Below are positions 9,772 through 19,651 of a DNA stretch of 64,000 nt, one piece after another. The DNA is taken from NCBI GenBank assembly GCA_038503065.1, contig JBCAMK010000019.1, positions 124,001 through 188,000 on the forward strand, written 5' to 3'. The notes below the pieces were generated by a model. That model searched no databases. It was not told the DNA's origin and worked only from the letters and a program-made list of their open reading frames with translations. Numbering within the stretch: position 1 is the first letter of the stretch; every line of letters begins with the position of its first letter. The DNA comes from Paragyromitra xinjiangensis (Eukaryota; Ascomycota; Pezizomycetes; Pezizales; Discinaceae). The translations under genes and the position numbers were made by a program.

Positions 9772-12700
9772 GCGCGGAGGTGCTTACTGAGAAGAGGCGG
9801 CGGAAACCTCCGGAGGAAGTGGTGGAAGTGGCGGAAGTGAAGGGTGTGGTCGGAAGAGCACAAGAGACTCCGCGTCGACGCGGAGTCTTGCGAGGTGCGG
9901 AAAGAGAGGTGCGGATGCGGCGGTGTATGGCAGTATGGAATGAGATTCAGCGAGTAGGGAGTGGAGTAAGCAGGAGGCTGTATAAGAAGAAAGGGGAGAA
10001 GGTTCGACCGCAGAATGTAAAAGGTGATGGAGGTGCTGCGGAAGGAAATCCGAATTGGAAACGGGATTGCCTGAAGGAGGAAAAGAGACGTGGGCTGGAT
10101 AAGCCAGTTGGCCCGTTCGACCACATCCTTACGCCTAAATTCAGCAGTATTCCACGCGGATCTCGCCTCACAAAAGAGAGAATAGCAGAAATGGACATAG
10201 GGCATCTTCAGCCGAAGGAGCGAGAGCTCTTGTTGGAAATGCTGTATAACAGGGAGGCTGCTGTGGCATTCGATTTCACAGAAATTGGCCTATTTAAGGC
10301 AGAAGTCGAGCCTCCGCATGTGATTCGGACGATTCCACACGAGCCCTGGCAGGAAGCTCCGTTCAAGACTCCTAGAGCACTGGAGGGGGAGGTTATTGAA
10401 ATCCTAAAGGCACGGATGGAAGGAGGCACTCTAGAGCGCTGCCGTGGGCCATATCGGAATCCTTGGTTTTTGGTGAAGAAAAAGCAGGGCGGGCATCGAC
10501 TAGTCGCCTCTTTCACTAAAGCCAACAGCCATACGATATTAGACGCGGCGTTGCCTCCTAGGGTCGACGAATTCAGCGAGGAATTCGCTGGAATGGCAAT
10601 AGCCTCGATTATTGACCTATTCTCTGGCTACGATCAGGTTGATTTGGCGGAAGAAAGCAGAGATATGACCGCTATTCAGACCCCTTTAGGCCTGCTCCGC
10701 TATACACGAATGGTGCAAGGAGGCACGAATTCAGTCCAAGCATTCCAACGAATCAACTGCAAAGCGCAGCACGATAATATTCCGGAGCGCTGCAGAGTCT
10801 TTTTGGATGATGTGGGCGTAAAAGGGCCAACTTCGCGTTATGAAGAAGAGGAGGTTAGCCCTGGAATTCGAAGGTTCGTACAAGAGCATATTGTCAATTT
10901 GGACCGAGTCCTCGCGGATTACGAGAGGGCAGGAGCCACAGTGGCGGGGCTCAAGTCCTCTTGGTGCAAGCCTGGTATCAAAATCGTGGGATTCATATGT
11001 ACGGAAGAAGGGCGGTTTCCTGATGCAAAGAAGGTGGAAAAGATCGTACTTTGGCCTGCCTGCGAGTCAGTTACGGAAGTCCGAGCCTTTCTAGGAGTCG
11101 CCACCTATTATAGGATCTGGGTCGAAGGATTCGCAATTATCGCTGCGCCGCTGTTCTTCCTGCAACGGAAAGGTGTGGATTTCGTGTGGGCAGAAGAGCA
11201 GGAACAAGCAATGGAAACGATCAAACAGGCACTTACCACGGCGCCAGCGCTGGCTACGCCACAGTATGGTCTATTGGCTGGATTGCTGATTTTGGGAGTG
11301 GATGCCGGAGGAGAAGGCTGGGGCGCGGTGTTGATGCAGTTGATAGGAGATAGGAGGCATCCGTGTAGGTATGAGAGTGGGCTGTGGGCGCCTGCAGAGA
11401 GGCAGTATGACGCAGGGAAGAAGGAGTGCAAAGGTCTGCTCAAAGCCCTGAAGAAGATGCGCTTTTGGCTCTATGGAGTTAGATTCCGTGTGGAAATCGA
11501 TGCCCGCACGCTGGTCCACCAACTGAACCTTCCTGCCAACGACCTTCCAGGCGCCATGGTCACTCGCTGGATTGCCTGGATTCGCCTCTTTGATTTCGAC
11601 GTGGTCCACGTTCCAGGAAAGCAGCATACGGCAGCAGATGGATTATCGAGGCGTAGGGGGACTGAAGAAGAGGTGGCAGAAGCAGAGGCGGAAGATGTGG
11701 AGGAGTTAGAGGCATTTCTTGATGATCAACTATTCGCCGGCCGGGTAACCGCAGGAGAGTCCGCGTCGACGCGAGCTCCTGGAGTTATTCACCCTCATGT
11801 ACGCTTAGCTGAAGGAGAGTATAGTGGGCGCTGGCAGCAAATTGGTGAATTCCTGGAATCTTTAACTATGCCGGAAGACCTCTCGGAGAAGCAGCGAAAG
11901 GCGTTTAGACGAGAAGCAACCAAATTCCTAATTCGAGACGGGCATCTATTCCGCAGAGGTCGTGAGAATCAGCCGCCGAAGCGAGTGATATGCCATGGAC
12001 CGGAGAAACAGCAAATTCTGAAGGATCTCCACGACGAATCGGGGCATAGAGGCAGAGAAGGCACGTTTAAGAAGATTTCTCAGCGCTTTTGGTGGCGTGG
12101 ATTAGCCAAAGAAGTAGAGGAATTCGTCCGGACTTGCGAGCAGTGCCAACTTCGGGCTTCGGCCAGATACCCTGACGAATTACACCCCACATTTGGCACT
12201 TCACTATTCGAGAAGGTCTGTGTGGATATCGTGCATATGCCTGCTGGAGTTGATAGAAAGCGGTATCTAGTCCTCGCTAGAGATGATTTCTCAGGCTGGG
12301 TGGAAGGGCGTGCTTTGACTAGAGGAAGCTCGGAGAAAGTGGCGGATTTCCTGTTCCAGGAGGTGATTTCACGATTCGGATGCCCTAGGAAGATTGTAGT
12401 GGATGGAGGACCGGAGAATAAAGCCTTTACGGAACGCCTGTGCAATCGATACAATATCAACAGGAAGGTCGTTTCTGCATATCACCCGCAGGCAAATGGA
12501 CTGGTCGAGCGTGGGCATCAGCAAATAGTGGATGCTTTGCAGAAGATCTCCAAACAGCCGAAGGATTGGCCTAATCATCTCCACTCCGTCCTTTGGGCTG
12601 ATCGAGTTACGGTTAGAAGATCCACAGGAAAGGCGCCTTTTGAGCTCGTTTTTGGCTGGCAATGTGTGCTTCCGGTGGAGATAACCATGAGCTCGTGGGG

Positions 12701-13316
12701 CAGTATTGAGTGGCAGGAGATTCACTCTAGGGAGGGTTTATTGGCAGCTCGAGCCAGGCAATTGGAAATGCGGGAGGAAGATATAGAAGAGGCAGCAATT
12801 CGGTTGAAGGAAAGCAGGTCGGAGAATAAGCGGTATTTCGACTCCCACAGGAGGAAACGACCTAATTCGCAGACTTTGAGCGTTGGAGACCTCGTACTTC
12901 TCCACAACACGCAGCTGGAAAAACAGTGGAGTGATAAACTGGCGAATAGATGGCGTGGTCCCTTCCGAATTAGGGAAATATCTCCAGTAGGCACCGTCGT
13001 TTTGGAAGAACTTGATGGCACGCTTTTAGGCGGCACCACACCTCCAGACCGCGTTAAACGCTTCTTTCAACGCGCAGGAGAACTCGCAGAGGAATTCGCA
13101 GAGGAGTTAGGAGAGGAGGTCGCGGAAGTATCCGCGTCGACGCGGGAGCCGCCGGGTCAGGAAGGAGAGGTGGAGAGTGAGGGTGTTGCGGAGGAGGAAG
13201 AGGCGGAGGATGATGTTGATATGGCGGAGGAAGCGGAGGAAGAGGATGTTTCGGTGGTTGACGGCAAGCGTGTGAAGCCTAAGAAAGACTGGGGCTTCTA
13301 CGTGCAGTTGCCTTAA
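9720..13316 (+). CDS. Pol polyprotein of gypsy-1: reverse transcriptase, RNase H, integrase (ORF2)
   Basis: 1198-codon open frame in the -1 frame relative to gag. It is probably made only as a Gag-Pol fusion through 9750, so ATG 9720 is unlikely to be a true start. Residues counted from 9720: basic linker 1-150; RT about 215-420 with PWFLVKKK, DLFSGYDQVDL and the catalytic FLDD (about 360, in place of YxDD); RNase H about 520-640, ending ADGLSRR; integrase H-H-C-C zinc region about 770-810 (HRGREGTF...CEQC); integrase catalytic D, D, E at about 834 (VDIVHM), 893 (VVDGGPENK) and 929 (GLVERGHQ). The acidic C-terminal tail holds one SAST motif. No chromodomain is visible. The frame is uninterrupted. 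Confidence 0.93.
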   Translation: MDAQEARAELGKREVSVSAEVLTEKRRRKPPEEVVEVAEVKGVVGRAQETPRRRGVLRGAEREVRMRRCMAVWNEIQRVGSGVSRRLYKKKGEKVRPQNVKGDGGAAEGNPNWKRDCLKEEKRRGLDKPVGPFDHILTPKFSSIPRGSRLTKERIAEMDIGHLQPKERELLLEMLYNREAAVAFDFTEIGLFKAEVEPPHVIRTIPHEPWQEAPFKTPRALEGEVIEILKARMEGGTLERCRGPYRNPWFLVKKKQGGHRLVASFTKANSHTILDAALPPRVDEFSEEFAGMAIASIIDLFSGYDQVDLAEESRDMTAIQTPLGLLRYTRMVQGGTNSVQAFQRINCKAQHDNIPERCRVFLDDVGVKGPTSRYEEEEVSPGIRRFVQEHIVNLDRVLADYERAGATVAGLKSSWCKPGIKIVGFICTEEGRFPDAKKVEKIVLWPACESVTEVRAFLGVATYYRIWVEGFAIIAAPLFFLQRKGVDFVWAEEQEQAMETIKQALTTAPALATPQYGLLAGLLILGVDAGGEGWGAVLMQLIGDRRHPCRYESGLWAPAERQYDAGKKECKGLLKALKKMRFWLYGVRFRVEIDARTLVHQLNLPANDLPGAMVTRWIAWIRLFDFDVVHVPGKQHTAADGLSRRRGTEEEVAEAEAEDVEELEAFLDDQLFAGRVTAGESASTRAPGVIHPHVRLAEGEYSGRWQQIGEFLESLTMPEDLSEKQRKAFRREATKFLIRDGHLFRRGRENQPPKRVICHGPEKQQILKDLHDESGHRGREGTFKKISQRFWWRGLAKEVEEFVRTCEQCQLRASARYPDELHPTFGTSLFEKVCVDIVHMPAGVDRKRYLVLARDDFSGWVEGRALTRGSSEKVADFLFQEVISRFGCPRKIVVDGGPENKAFTERLCNRYNINRKVVSAYHPQANGLVERGHQQIVDALQKISKQPKDWPNHLHSVLWADRVTVRRSTGKAPFELVFGWQCVLPVEITMSSWGSIEWQEIHSREGLLAARARQLEMREEDIEEAAIRLKESRSENKRYFDSHRRKRPNSQTLSVGDLVLLHNTQLEKQWSDKLANRWRGPFRIREISPVGTVVLEELDGTLLGGTTPPDRVKRFFQRAGELAEEFAEELGEEVAEVSASTREPPGQEGEVESEGVAEEEEAEDDVDMAEEAEEEDVSVVDGKRVKPKKDWGFYVQLP
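9750..9791 (+). promoter_or_regulatory. Programmed -1 ribosomal frameshift signal between gag-protease and pol
   Basis: The slippery heptamer GGGAAAC (9750-9756) lies in the exact phase needed: the gag frame reads TCG GGA AAC. After a 7-nt spacer comes a perfect 10-bp stem, CTCAGTAAGC (9764-9773) with GCTTACTGAG (9782-9791), and an 8-nt loop. The gag stop codon lies inside the stem. A one-base slip back enters the pol frame (CGG GAG GTC). Heptamer, spacing and stem are unchanged in gypsy-2 (29780-29821), although neighbouring bases differ. Confidence 0.85.
9865..9888. repeat. Perfect 24-bp palindrome centred on GCGTCGACGC
   Basis: The longest of seven GCGTCGACGC palindromes in gypsy-1 (6750, 9872, 11763, 13134, 14925, 16932, 17492). 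gypsy-2 has seven at matching places (21988, 22545, 24655, 26384, 27782, 29675, 32824; here 29675 is the partner of 9872). Inside ORFs most are read Ser-Ala-Ser-Thr in low-complexity linkers; this one is read in another phase. Confidence 0.8.
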
Positions 13317-13991
13317 TACCACTAAAGGGGGGGCCCTTACGAGTTTCTTTTGTACCGTTTCTTTGGATTCTTATTCGCTGTTTCTTCGTTTCTTGCTATA
13401 TTCCTTCGTCTATTCCTCGTCAGCTCGTCGTTTCTTTCATATATTTCCTTCATGTATTCCTTTATCTACTATTCGTCGTTTCTTTTGTATACTCCTCGTC
13501 AATTCGTCAGTTGATTCGTCTCTATTTGCCTGTATTTCCTTCGTATTATCTAGTCGTCTATTCCTTCGTATATTCCTCAGTCAATTCCTGTTTAATTCCT
13601 TCGGAGTTCTATGTTTCTATTAGCTGTATTTTTCCTATTTTTGTACCTGTATTTGGCGGATTTAGTGTATTTTCCTATGTTTGGCGGTGGTCGAAGTTGA
13701 ATTAAGGTTGGGGCTCTGCGGGAATCGCCGGCGGAATAGGGCTTAGGGCTATGACGCAGAGGTATCAGAAACGCCATGACCTCTTCTTTATTAGGAGGGG
13801 AGGGGGAAGCAAACCTGCTTCCTAGGACTAATCCCTTACATCTCTCGCCTAAAGGAAGGATCTCGTCGAAAGCCTTCGCTGCCAGTTGGATCCCTCGATA
13901 TCAAGTTGACCCTCGCTATCAAGCTGGCCCTCGACGCATATATATCAGCGCTTTCAAGTTGGGCACCACTTCTTTGCTTTACTACGTCATC
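13317..13991 (+). other. Spacer between pol and the third ORF of gypsy-1
   Basis: It opens with a purine run AAAGGGGGGG (13323-13332), followed by about 370 bp rich in TTCGT/TATTCC repeats on the plus strand. A second purine tract, TTAGGAGGGGAGGGGGAAGC, lies at 13791-13810 and resembles the tract next to the 3' LTR. CATATATATCAG at about 13938 lies about 50 bp before ATG 13992. Purine tracts and the general layout are kept in gypsy-2. The spacer could hold extra plus-strand priming sites or a promoter for the third ORF; neither is proven. A frame open from 13776 precedes ATG 13992. Confidence 0.45.
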
Positions 13992-16900
13992 ATGAAACAG
14001 CAGCGCGCCATGTTCACTCCCATAAATGAGCCGGCTGGCCCCAGCACTCCAGAGGGCAGAAAAACGAGAGGCAGCAGCAGCAGATCAGAGTCGTTGTCGC
14101 CGAATACAGTCAAGAAAATGGTACACAGAGCGCCGAAGACCTCAGGCCATACAGGCACCAACGAAATCGTCGAGATTACGAGGGAGAGTGTGCTGCAGCA
14201 GCGCGCCAAACATGGCCTGCGCAGCCTAATCGAAAAGACCATGGCAGCCCACAAAGACCCGGTAGCACGAGCCGCGGTTGCTAAAGACGCCCTGGAGGTG
14301 TTTGCAGAAGCGCGGGAGGTTTCGGATGAAGGAATCTCGAGGATTTGGGCGGATTATGTGGAGAAAGAAGGGCTATGGGATCAGTTTGGTGGAGAAGAGG
14401 CGTTTAGGGCTATGATGGATTATGATAATGTGATTGCGCCGGCGCAAGAGCGTTATAGAGCCACAGATGGCAGGAAGGAGAGGGCGAGGAAGTTGATTTG
14501 TGAGAAGTGGGGCGACCAATGGGAGGAGGAGTTTGATCCACAAGAGTACCGCCTGCGCCAATTCTCAGAGCATTTCCTACGTCAATTAGCGGCAATTGCT
14601 AGAGATGGGTGGTCAATGAGCCAAGCCTGGAAGGCGCTGGATGCAGGCTATCGAATGCGCCTGCAGGATCGAACCTCCGGCCAACAGAAAGCCTTAGTAT
14701 TTATGCCTAAAGATGTGGCATATGCCAAGGAGTGGTTGACCAAAGCGGGCGAAGGCAAAGAGACGAAGGAGGAAGTGTTAGACGAAGACTTGGTTTCAGC
14801 GTGGCCTGTGGAAGTTAGGCCGAAGCAGCTTAAGCCTAAGGCTGCCAAGAAAGGCAAGGGAAAGGGGAAGTCGCTGGAGAGAGTTGTGGAGGAACTGGAG
14901 AGTGGTGCGGAAGACCAGGACTCCGCGTCGACGCAGACTCCTCAGTTGCAGAGTACGGAAGTGCCTGGAGTTGTGGCGGAGAAGGATGAGGTGGCTGGTA
15001 GGACCGTGGAGGCGCAAGCGCAGCGCCAATTGGAAAAAGGAAAGGGGAAGGAAGTGGCGGAAGAAGAGGCGGAAGAGGTGCAGAAAGGTGTGGAAACGGA
15101 AGAGGAGGAGGATATCCATAAGTCCGAAGCATGTGGTTGTGGAGAATATCTCTCCAAGGCATGGGTTTCTAATCTGCGCAAGTATCGAAGTGCAGAGGTG
15201 GTACCGCTTGCCTCGCAGGGCAAATATCTACTGGATGGCGTGGAGGCAGGGCTTGATAATCTGTGCTGGGAGCACTTACAGCGGCTGGCTTCGTATGTTG
15301 GCCTGTATGTCAAGCGCCTGAACCGCGCGGAGATGACGCTGCGCCTGCAGCACATCCACAAGCAGTGGGATTCAATTGGGGATCTTCACGCTGCTGCGGC
15401 AACGTATGGCTGGTTTAGAAAGGGGGCGAGAGCGAAGGTGGAAGCTGACGATTTGGGGTCTTTGCTGTGGAAGCCAATTCCGTGGGAACTTCCGCAGTTT
15501 GACAGAGGGGAAATCTTTGCGCGTTTTGGCAGTCAGGAGGCTTGGGATGCGTTTCTGGAGAAAGGCAATTGCGTGGTTCCGGCGTTTAGGTGGCTGACGG
15601 AGGAAACGAGCTTTGGGCTAAGATCTCGGAGGAATTCGACCTATATCTCCACCATCAGCGGAGTGATTCAACGGGCTGGCTGCGGAATTGCTATCATTCC
15701 GTACTACAGCAGGCAATTAGGCAAGACCCCGTGTATTACGTTTTGGTGTTGGCTGCGAGATCGGACCGCGCCTATCGTATGCTGGCATTTCCTCACTATG
15801 CCAAGTTTTCGTTGCCTGGAGATTATACGCAGTTCCGCCATATAGATCTGAACCCTCGGAAGGCTCTAGATACGGGCGTGGGAGTGAATCACATCCAAAC
15901 CTCGCCTTTCGCTGGATCGGGAGATTCCGGAAGGCTGTACTGCGGTCGTTGAAGGCTTCCAGAATCACCTCGGGGAGTGGTGGGCTCGTGTGGAGGCGCG
16001 CGGAGATGCCAAGGATGGGAATTCTTTCCGAACCACTAAGACGTATTTGCAAGAGGATGAGGCGTCGTTTGGCAAGGAAACGAATATCGTCTGCGCGCCT
16101 GGAGATCTCCGAATTACGCTGCCGCATCTAATTCACGGGGCAACTGCTGGCGCCAAGGATAAAGCAATTCTGCAGCGGAGAACGGTGAATAATTGGCCCA
16201 CAGCCATCCAGGGAGATGGAGAAGCCATGGAATTCCTGGAAATGGGCTCACGCGCCGATATCGCCGAGGCACATCGATCGTTGACCGTACTGCCGCGGAA
16301 TCCTACTGGGCAAATCAACGCGCACAGCCGCCCTAAGGCACGTTTTGCGAGTACGCCGGAGGTCCGAGGTGTGTGGGGAATTGGAGATGCGCTGCTGGGA
16401 TTGGTGGAGTGGGAGTCTGCTCGTGTGCGTTGGGAGTTGGAGATCTTGCTGGGGGCAGATGAGCGGAAGGCGTGGAAACTGGTGAGAAAGGTGCAGCGGA
16501 AGTTGATGGAGGCTATGTGGGAGGGGTATAAGGTCCAGGAGTGGGCGGAGAGACGAGATTTCGGCCCGAATTCCTATTTCCACGCCAGAGATACGGGCAC
16601 TTGGGAACCTCCAATGCGAATTACCAAGGAAGGCAAGGAATCGTTGCTGCGTGAAGGTTATTCGCTGGCAGGATTTGGTTCGGATGTGGAGTCGGAAGCG
16701 GAAGTAGGATCTCCTATTAGGGAGGACTTAGAGGTGGAAAAGGGATTAGAGCCCGAATTGGAGGAATCGGAGAAGGAATTGGAGGAATTGGAGGAGTTGG
16801 AGGATCCGCCTGTTGATGTCGCCGCCGCAGCTGCTGTTGCTGCTCAGGATTCGTCTGCTGCTGACGTTGCCCCGCCTGCCGCTGCTAATGAGGGTATGCC

Positions 16901-17018
16901 TCCTCCGGAAACTCGCGAATTAGCAGAGCCCGCGTCGACGCAATCTCCTGCTAAGCGGAAGCTTTCCACGTCGTCGGAAGGAAAGAAGAAGCGACGGAGG
17001 AAGCGGATGAATTGGTAG
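13992..17018 (+). pseudogene. Third ORF of gypsy-1: putative 2OG-Fe(II) dioxygenase-like protein, two frame breaks
   Basis: Sense ORF after pol, about 1,000 codons, starting MKQQRAMF at 13992. Compared with gypsy-2, one base is missing near 15612 (AAACGAGC against AAACGGAGC) and one is extra near 15907, so the stretch between is in another frame. The N-terminal half is helical/charged with a SAST linker. The second half has VYYVLVLAARSDRAYRML, then PGDYTQFRHIDLNP (His-x-Asp at 15839-15847), IQTS, and PGDLRITLPHLIHG (His at 16134) followed 14 residues later by Arg (16176). This His-x-Asp ... His-x13-Arg layout is that of double-stranded beta-helix 2OG-Fe(II) oxygenases. The tail is acidic/Ala-rich with a KKKRRRKR nuclear signal at the end. 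The enzyme assignment is inference from motifs; whether it acts on DNA is unknown. Confidence 0.55.
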
Positions 17019-17169
17019 GGGTGCGGAGTCTTAGGAGGGGAGGTTTCTTTAGTGGTTTGGTTTGTTTCTTTGCGTCTTTCCTACCTCTCGTTTCGTTGGT
17101 TGTTTCTCGTGTTTCCTACGTATAGATTAGCTTATGATTCCTTTGTTTTCTCTGTTTTGGAAGGGGGTT

Positions 17170-17204
17170 AATGGCCAGGGGACGGCCATTGTAGGAGGGG
17201 AGGA
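17170..17204 (+). other. Hairpin and polypurine tract before the gypsy-1 3' LTR
   Basis: AGGAGGGGAGGA (17193-17204) ends one base before the 3' LTR, the usual place for the plus-strand primer. Just upstream ATGGCC-AGGGGAC-GGCCAT (17171-17189) can form a 6-bp hairpin. Both are present in gypsy-2 (22304-22337). Confidence 0.7.
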
Positions 17205-17205
17205 T

Positions 17206-17582
17206 TGTGGTGGGGCACGCGAGAGGTGGAAGAAAGCGATGGATAGTCACGTGCGCAGTCACGTGTATAGGGTTAGGGGTATTGACAGCGGAGGATTTCT
17301 ATTACTGTTCAACAATTCCTGTCGGCTCTATTCTATTCACTATTCTTACCTTTTCCATCTATCTGTATCGTATTCCTTTGCGGCGGGCGCTTTGCCTTGC
17401 CTAATTCGTTATTGAATATATCCTTTCTATTCGCTCGATTCCACGCCTAATAATCCGCATATATGTGCCTCGCTATAGGACATCGGAGTCCGCGTCGACG
17501 CAGTCTCTTCTTCACAGCGCGGAGGCAGCGAATATCAGATCTCTGCGTCAAACTGGCAGAGTCTCCTACACACTCGCCCACA
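17206..17582 (+). repeat. gypsy-1 3' LTR
   Basis: 377 bp, same as the 5' LTR at 6464-6840 with offset 10742. It ends CCCACA and is followed by the GCGG target duplication (17583-17586). Confidence 0.93.
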
Positions 17583-17586
17583 GCGG

Positions 17587-18549
17587 CAAATGGCAGATAA
17601 CGGTGATACTGATGGGGCTGCCACCGGCCCTTCTGAGGTCGGCGCTGCTCCTGCTGCACCTACCCCCCCAACTAAATCTCTTGTCATCCGTATCGTTGAT
17701 CCTGACGATGTTGGTGCGCACCGTCCGGAGGATTCGTCGACTAAGGGGTCAGGATATATGTGGGACCATCATACGTATATGTATCGCAAGTTGACGACCT
17801 TCACGCAGCCGGTGCAGCTCCATGATATCCTCAAATACGCCATGAAGCATGCGCCTCACCGCCATCCCCGCGCAGTATGGGGTGCCCTTGTTCCCATCCC
17901 CGAGAGTGGAGAGTTGCGGCCTGAAGAAGAGTCCCTTCTCACAGAAGACAACGAGGTGGAGGCCTGGCTGGGGGCGACGACTGATCCCCGCCCAGTGTGC
18001 ACCATAATCCTCCATCGCGAAGCAGCTGCTGGTGGGGAATCCCCTCCTCAGACCCCGCCGCCCTCAGGCGAGCCGGCACATATCTCCAAGCGTTACTTCG
18101 ATGCTTTGGATGAGGATTTCCCGGAGGAGTCGTCGGATGATGAGCGCCCAGTAAGGAAGAAGTTTAAACCCCTCCCTAGGACGGATAGGGGCTTTCAAGC
18201 GCGCGAGAGGAAAATCCGACGCCGAATTGCTCGTCAGCAGACTATGCTAGAAACAACAAAGGCCCAGCACCGACTGATTGTCACCGATGCTATCTTCTCC
18301 GACGAAGAAGGGTTTACTGACGAGTACATGTCGGCTCCTGACAGGGCGGCAGCCAGAGCTGCAGTGAAAACTGCCAGGGCCCGGACTAAGGCAGAGAAGG
18401 CAAAAAAGGTTGCTGATGCGGCGGATAAAGCTGCTGCTGCTGCTAAGGGCGCTGGTGGAGGTAAGAAGGGCAACGATGACGAAGATGAGGTGAGCAGTGA
18501 CGACAGTGACGATAATGCGGAGGACGGTAATGAGGATGGGGAGGAGTAG
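17587..18549 (+). pseudogene. P1 ORF2, 3' half, downstream of gypsy-1
   Basis: Continues the frame broken at 6463, with CAA ATG GCA following the target duplication. It could also be translated alone from ATG 17590 (319 aa). It has an Ala/Pro-rich stretch, then a region with VEAWLGATTDPRPVCTIILH and ESPPQTPPP that parallels VRVWLAASAKASMLFALVIFH and EQTPPP in the P2 ORF2 protein at 37071-37705. A basic RPVRKKFK segment, a long charged helix rich in Arg/Lys/Ala (residues about 215-295) and an acidic Asp/Glu tail follow. It looks nuclear and mostly disordered. No known enzyme motif is seen. Function unknown. Confidence 0.65.
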
Positions 18550-19651
18550 TTGCTGGCCTTCCCCAGGTCGGCGCAACACGGTGGGAGTCTTTTTTTTATT
18601 TGTTCTCGCAAGGTATATTTCAGTATTTTTAGGGAAACTGGGTGGGTGGGTGCCGGCTTGCTAGGAGCCGGTAAGGTGGTGCGGGGGGGGCGTTTTTTTT
18701 TTCCTCTTTTCCTTCGACGCTGGGTTTGGGTATTTCTATCTGTGGAAGCAAGCTTTCTATTACTCGCTGGTAAGCTACCCCCTTCCTTTGTCAACGGAGT
18801 CACGGTGATCAATTAATGACTCGGGCTGGGAATTAGTATACCTTTTGCCGACCTCTGAGAGGCCGCACCGTACCTGTGAATATCATTATTACTAATTTTG
18901 TATCTATTACCCCTTTTCCTCGTTTATTTGTGCTATTTTTCTATCTCTTAGTCGCAGTTTATCCTGTATTTGTTGGTAAGTCATCCTCTCCCATGTTGAC
19001 TTTAAGAGACCATTTGGTAAGCCTGATTGTGGTTTTGGTATAGCTCGTGCCGGCCTGTGGGAGGTGGGCTTGTATTATTATCATCATTAGTCTTGACTTT
19101 AGCTGTTGTACTATTTCTTGGATGCGGTCTACACATTACCCCTGCAGTATGACATCTTTCCCTGCCTTTTGACGAATTTAATGTGATTGATTGTTGATTC
19201 TCGCTAGGAATGGCGTGCGCCGACTCTAGAGAAGTCGGCATGTATCATTATAATCATTTATTGCAATTATTCTACCTCGATTTTGTTGGCGCAGGATATC
19301 TGTTATTTGCTAGCAAGCGATTCACCACAGTTCATGATTTTGTGGAGGTTGATTGCTAAGTTAGACGTGGACCACGAACGACATTCGCCGGCCTCCTAGA
19401 GGTCGACACAGACCTTCTTTCCTTATCTAATTTCGGGGAACCTGCCGTTACTGTAACTATCGTTTGTGTGCCATCGTCCCCAAAAGTCATAAATGCTGCT
19501 CCCATAACGGCAATGTTTTAGGTTAGCCGTGCCGTGTCAACTGATTTCTTCGCCCCTGACTATAATTCTGCTCCAACTCCCAGCAGGCTGTCGTCGACTT
19601 CTCAGAGTCCGGCAATCAACGTTCACAAATCCTCTATCTCCTACTCACAAA
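18550..19651. repeat. P1 intergenic region with a series of GCCGACCTC...GAGGTCGGC palindromes
   Basis: No gene. Five imperfect palindromes of about 20-25 bp occur roughly every 170-200 bp: 18847-18866, 19049-19069, 19219-19239, 19387-19408 and 19590-19614. They share GCCGRCCTC on one arm and GAGGTCGGC on the other, with variation. Other copies lie in P1 introns and near both P1 ends. Confidence 0.65.

Larger units (their letters stand above)
6464..17582 (+). mobile_element. Ty3/gypsy LTR retrotransposon, copy gypsy-1
   Basis: Two 377-bp LTRs, identical by eye (6464-6840, 17206-17582), bound the element. They begin TGTGG and end CCCACA, and are flanked by GCGG (6460-6463 and 17583-17586). The internal region has, in order, a putative primer-binding site, gag-protease, RT-RNase H-integrase in the -1 frame, a T-rich spacer, a third long sense ORF, and a polypurine tract. 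The order RT, RNase H, integrase makes it Ty3/gypsy. It interrupts P1 ORF2. The identical LTRs indicate recent insertion. gag and pol frames are both uninterrupted, so this copy may be autonomous for reverse transcription. The third ORF has two compensating one-base indels. Confidence 0.93.
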
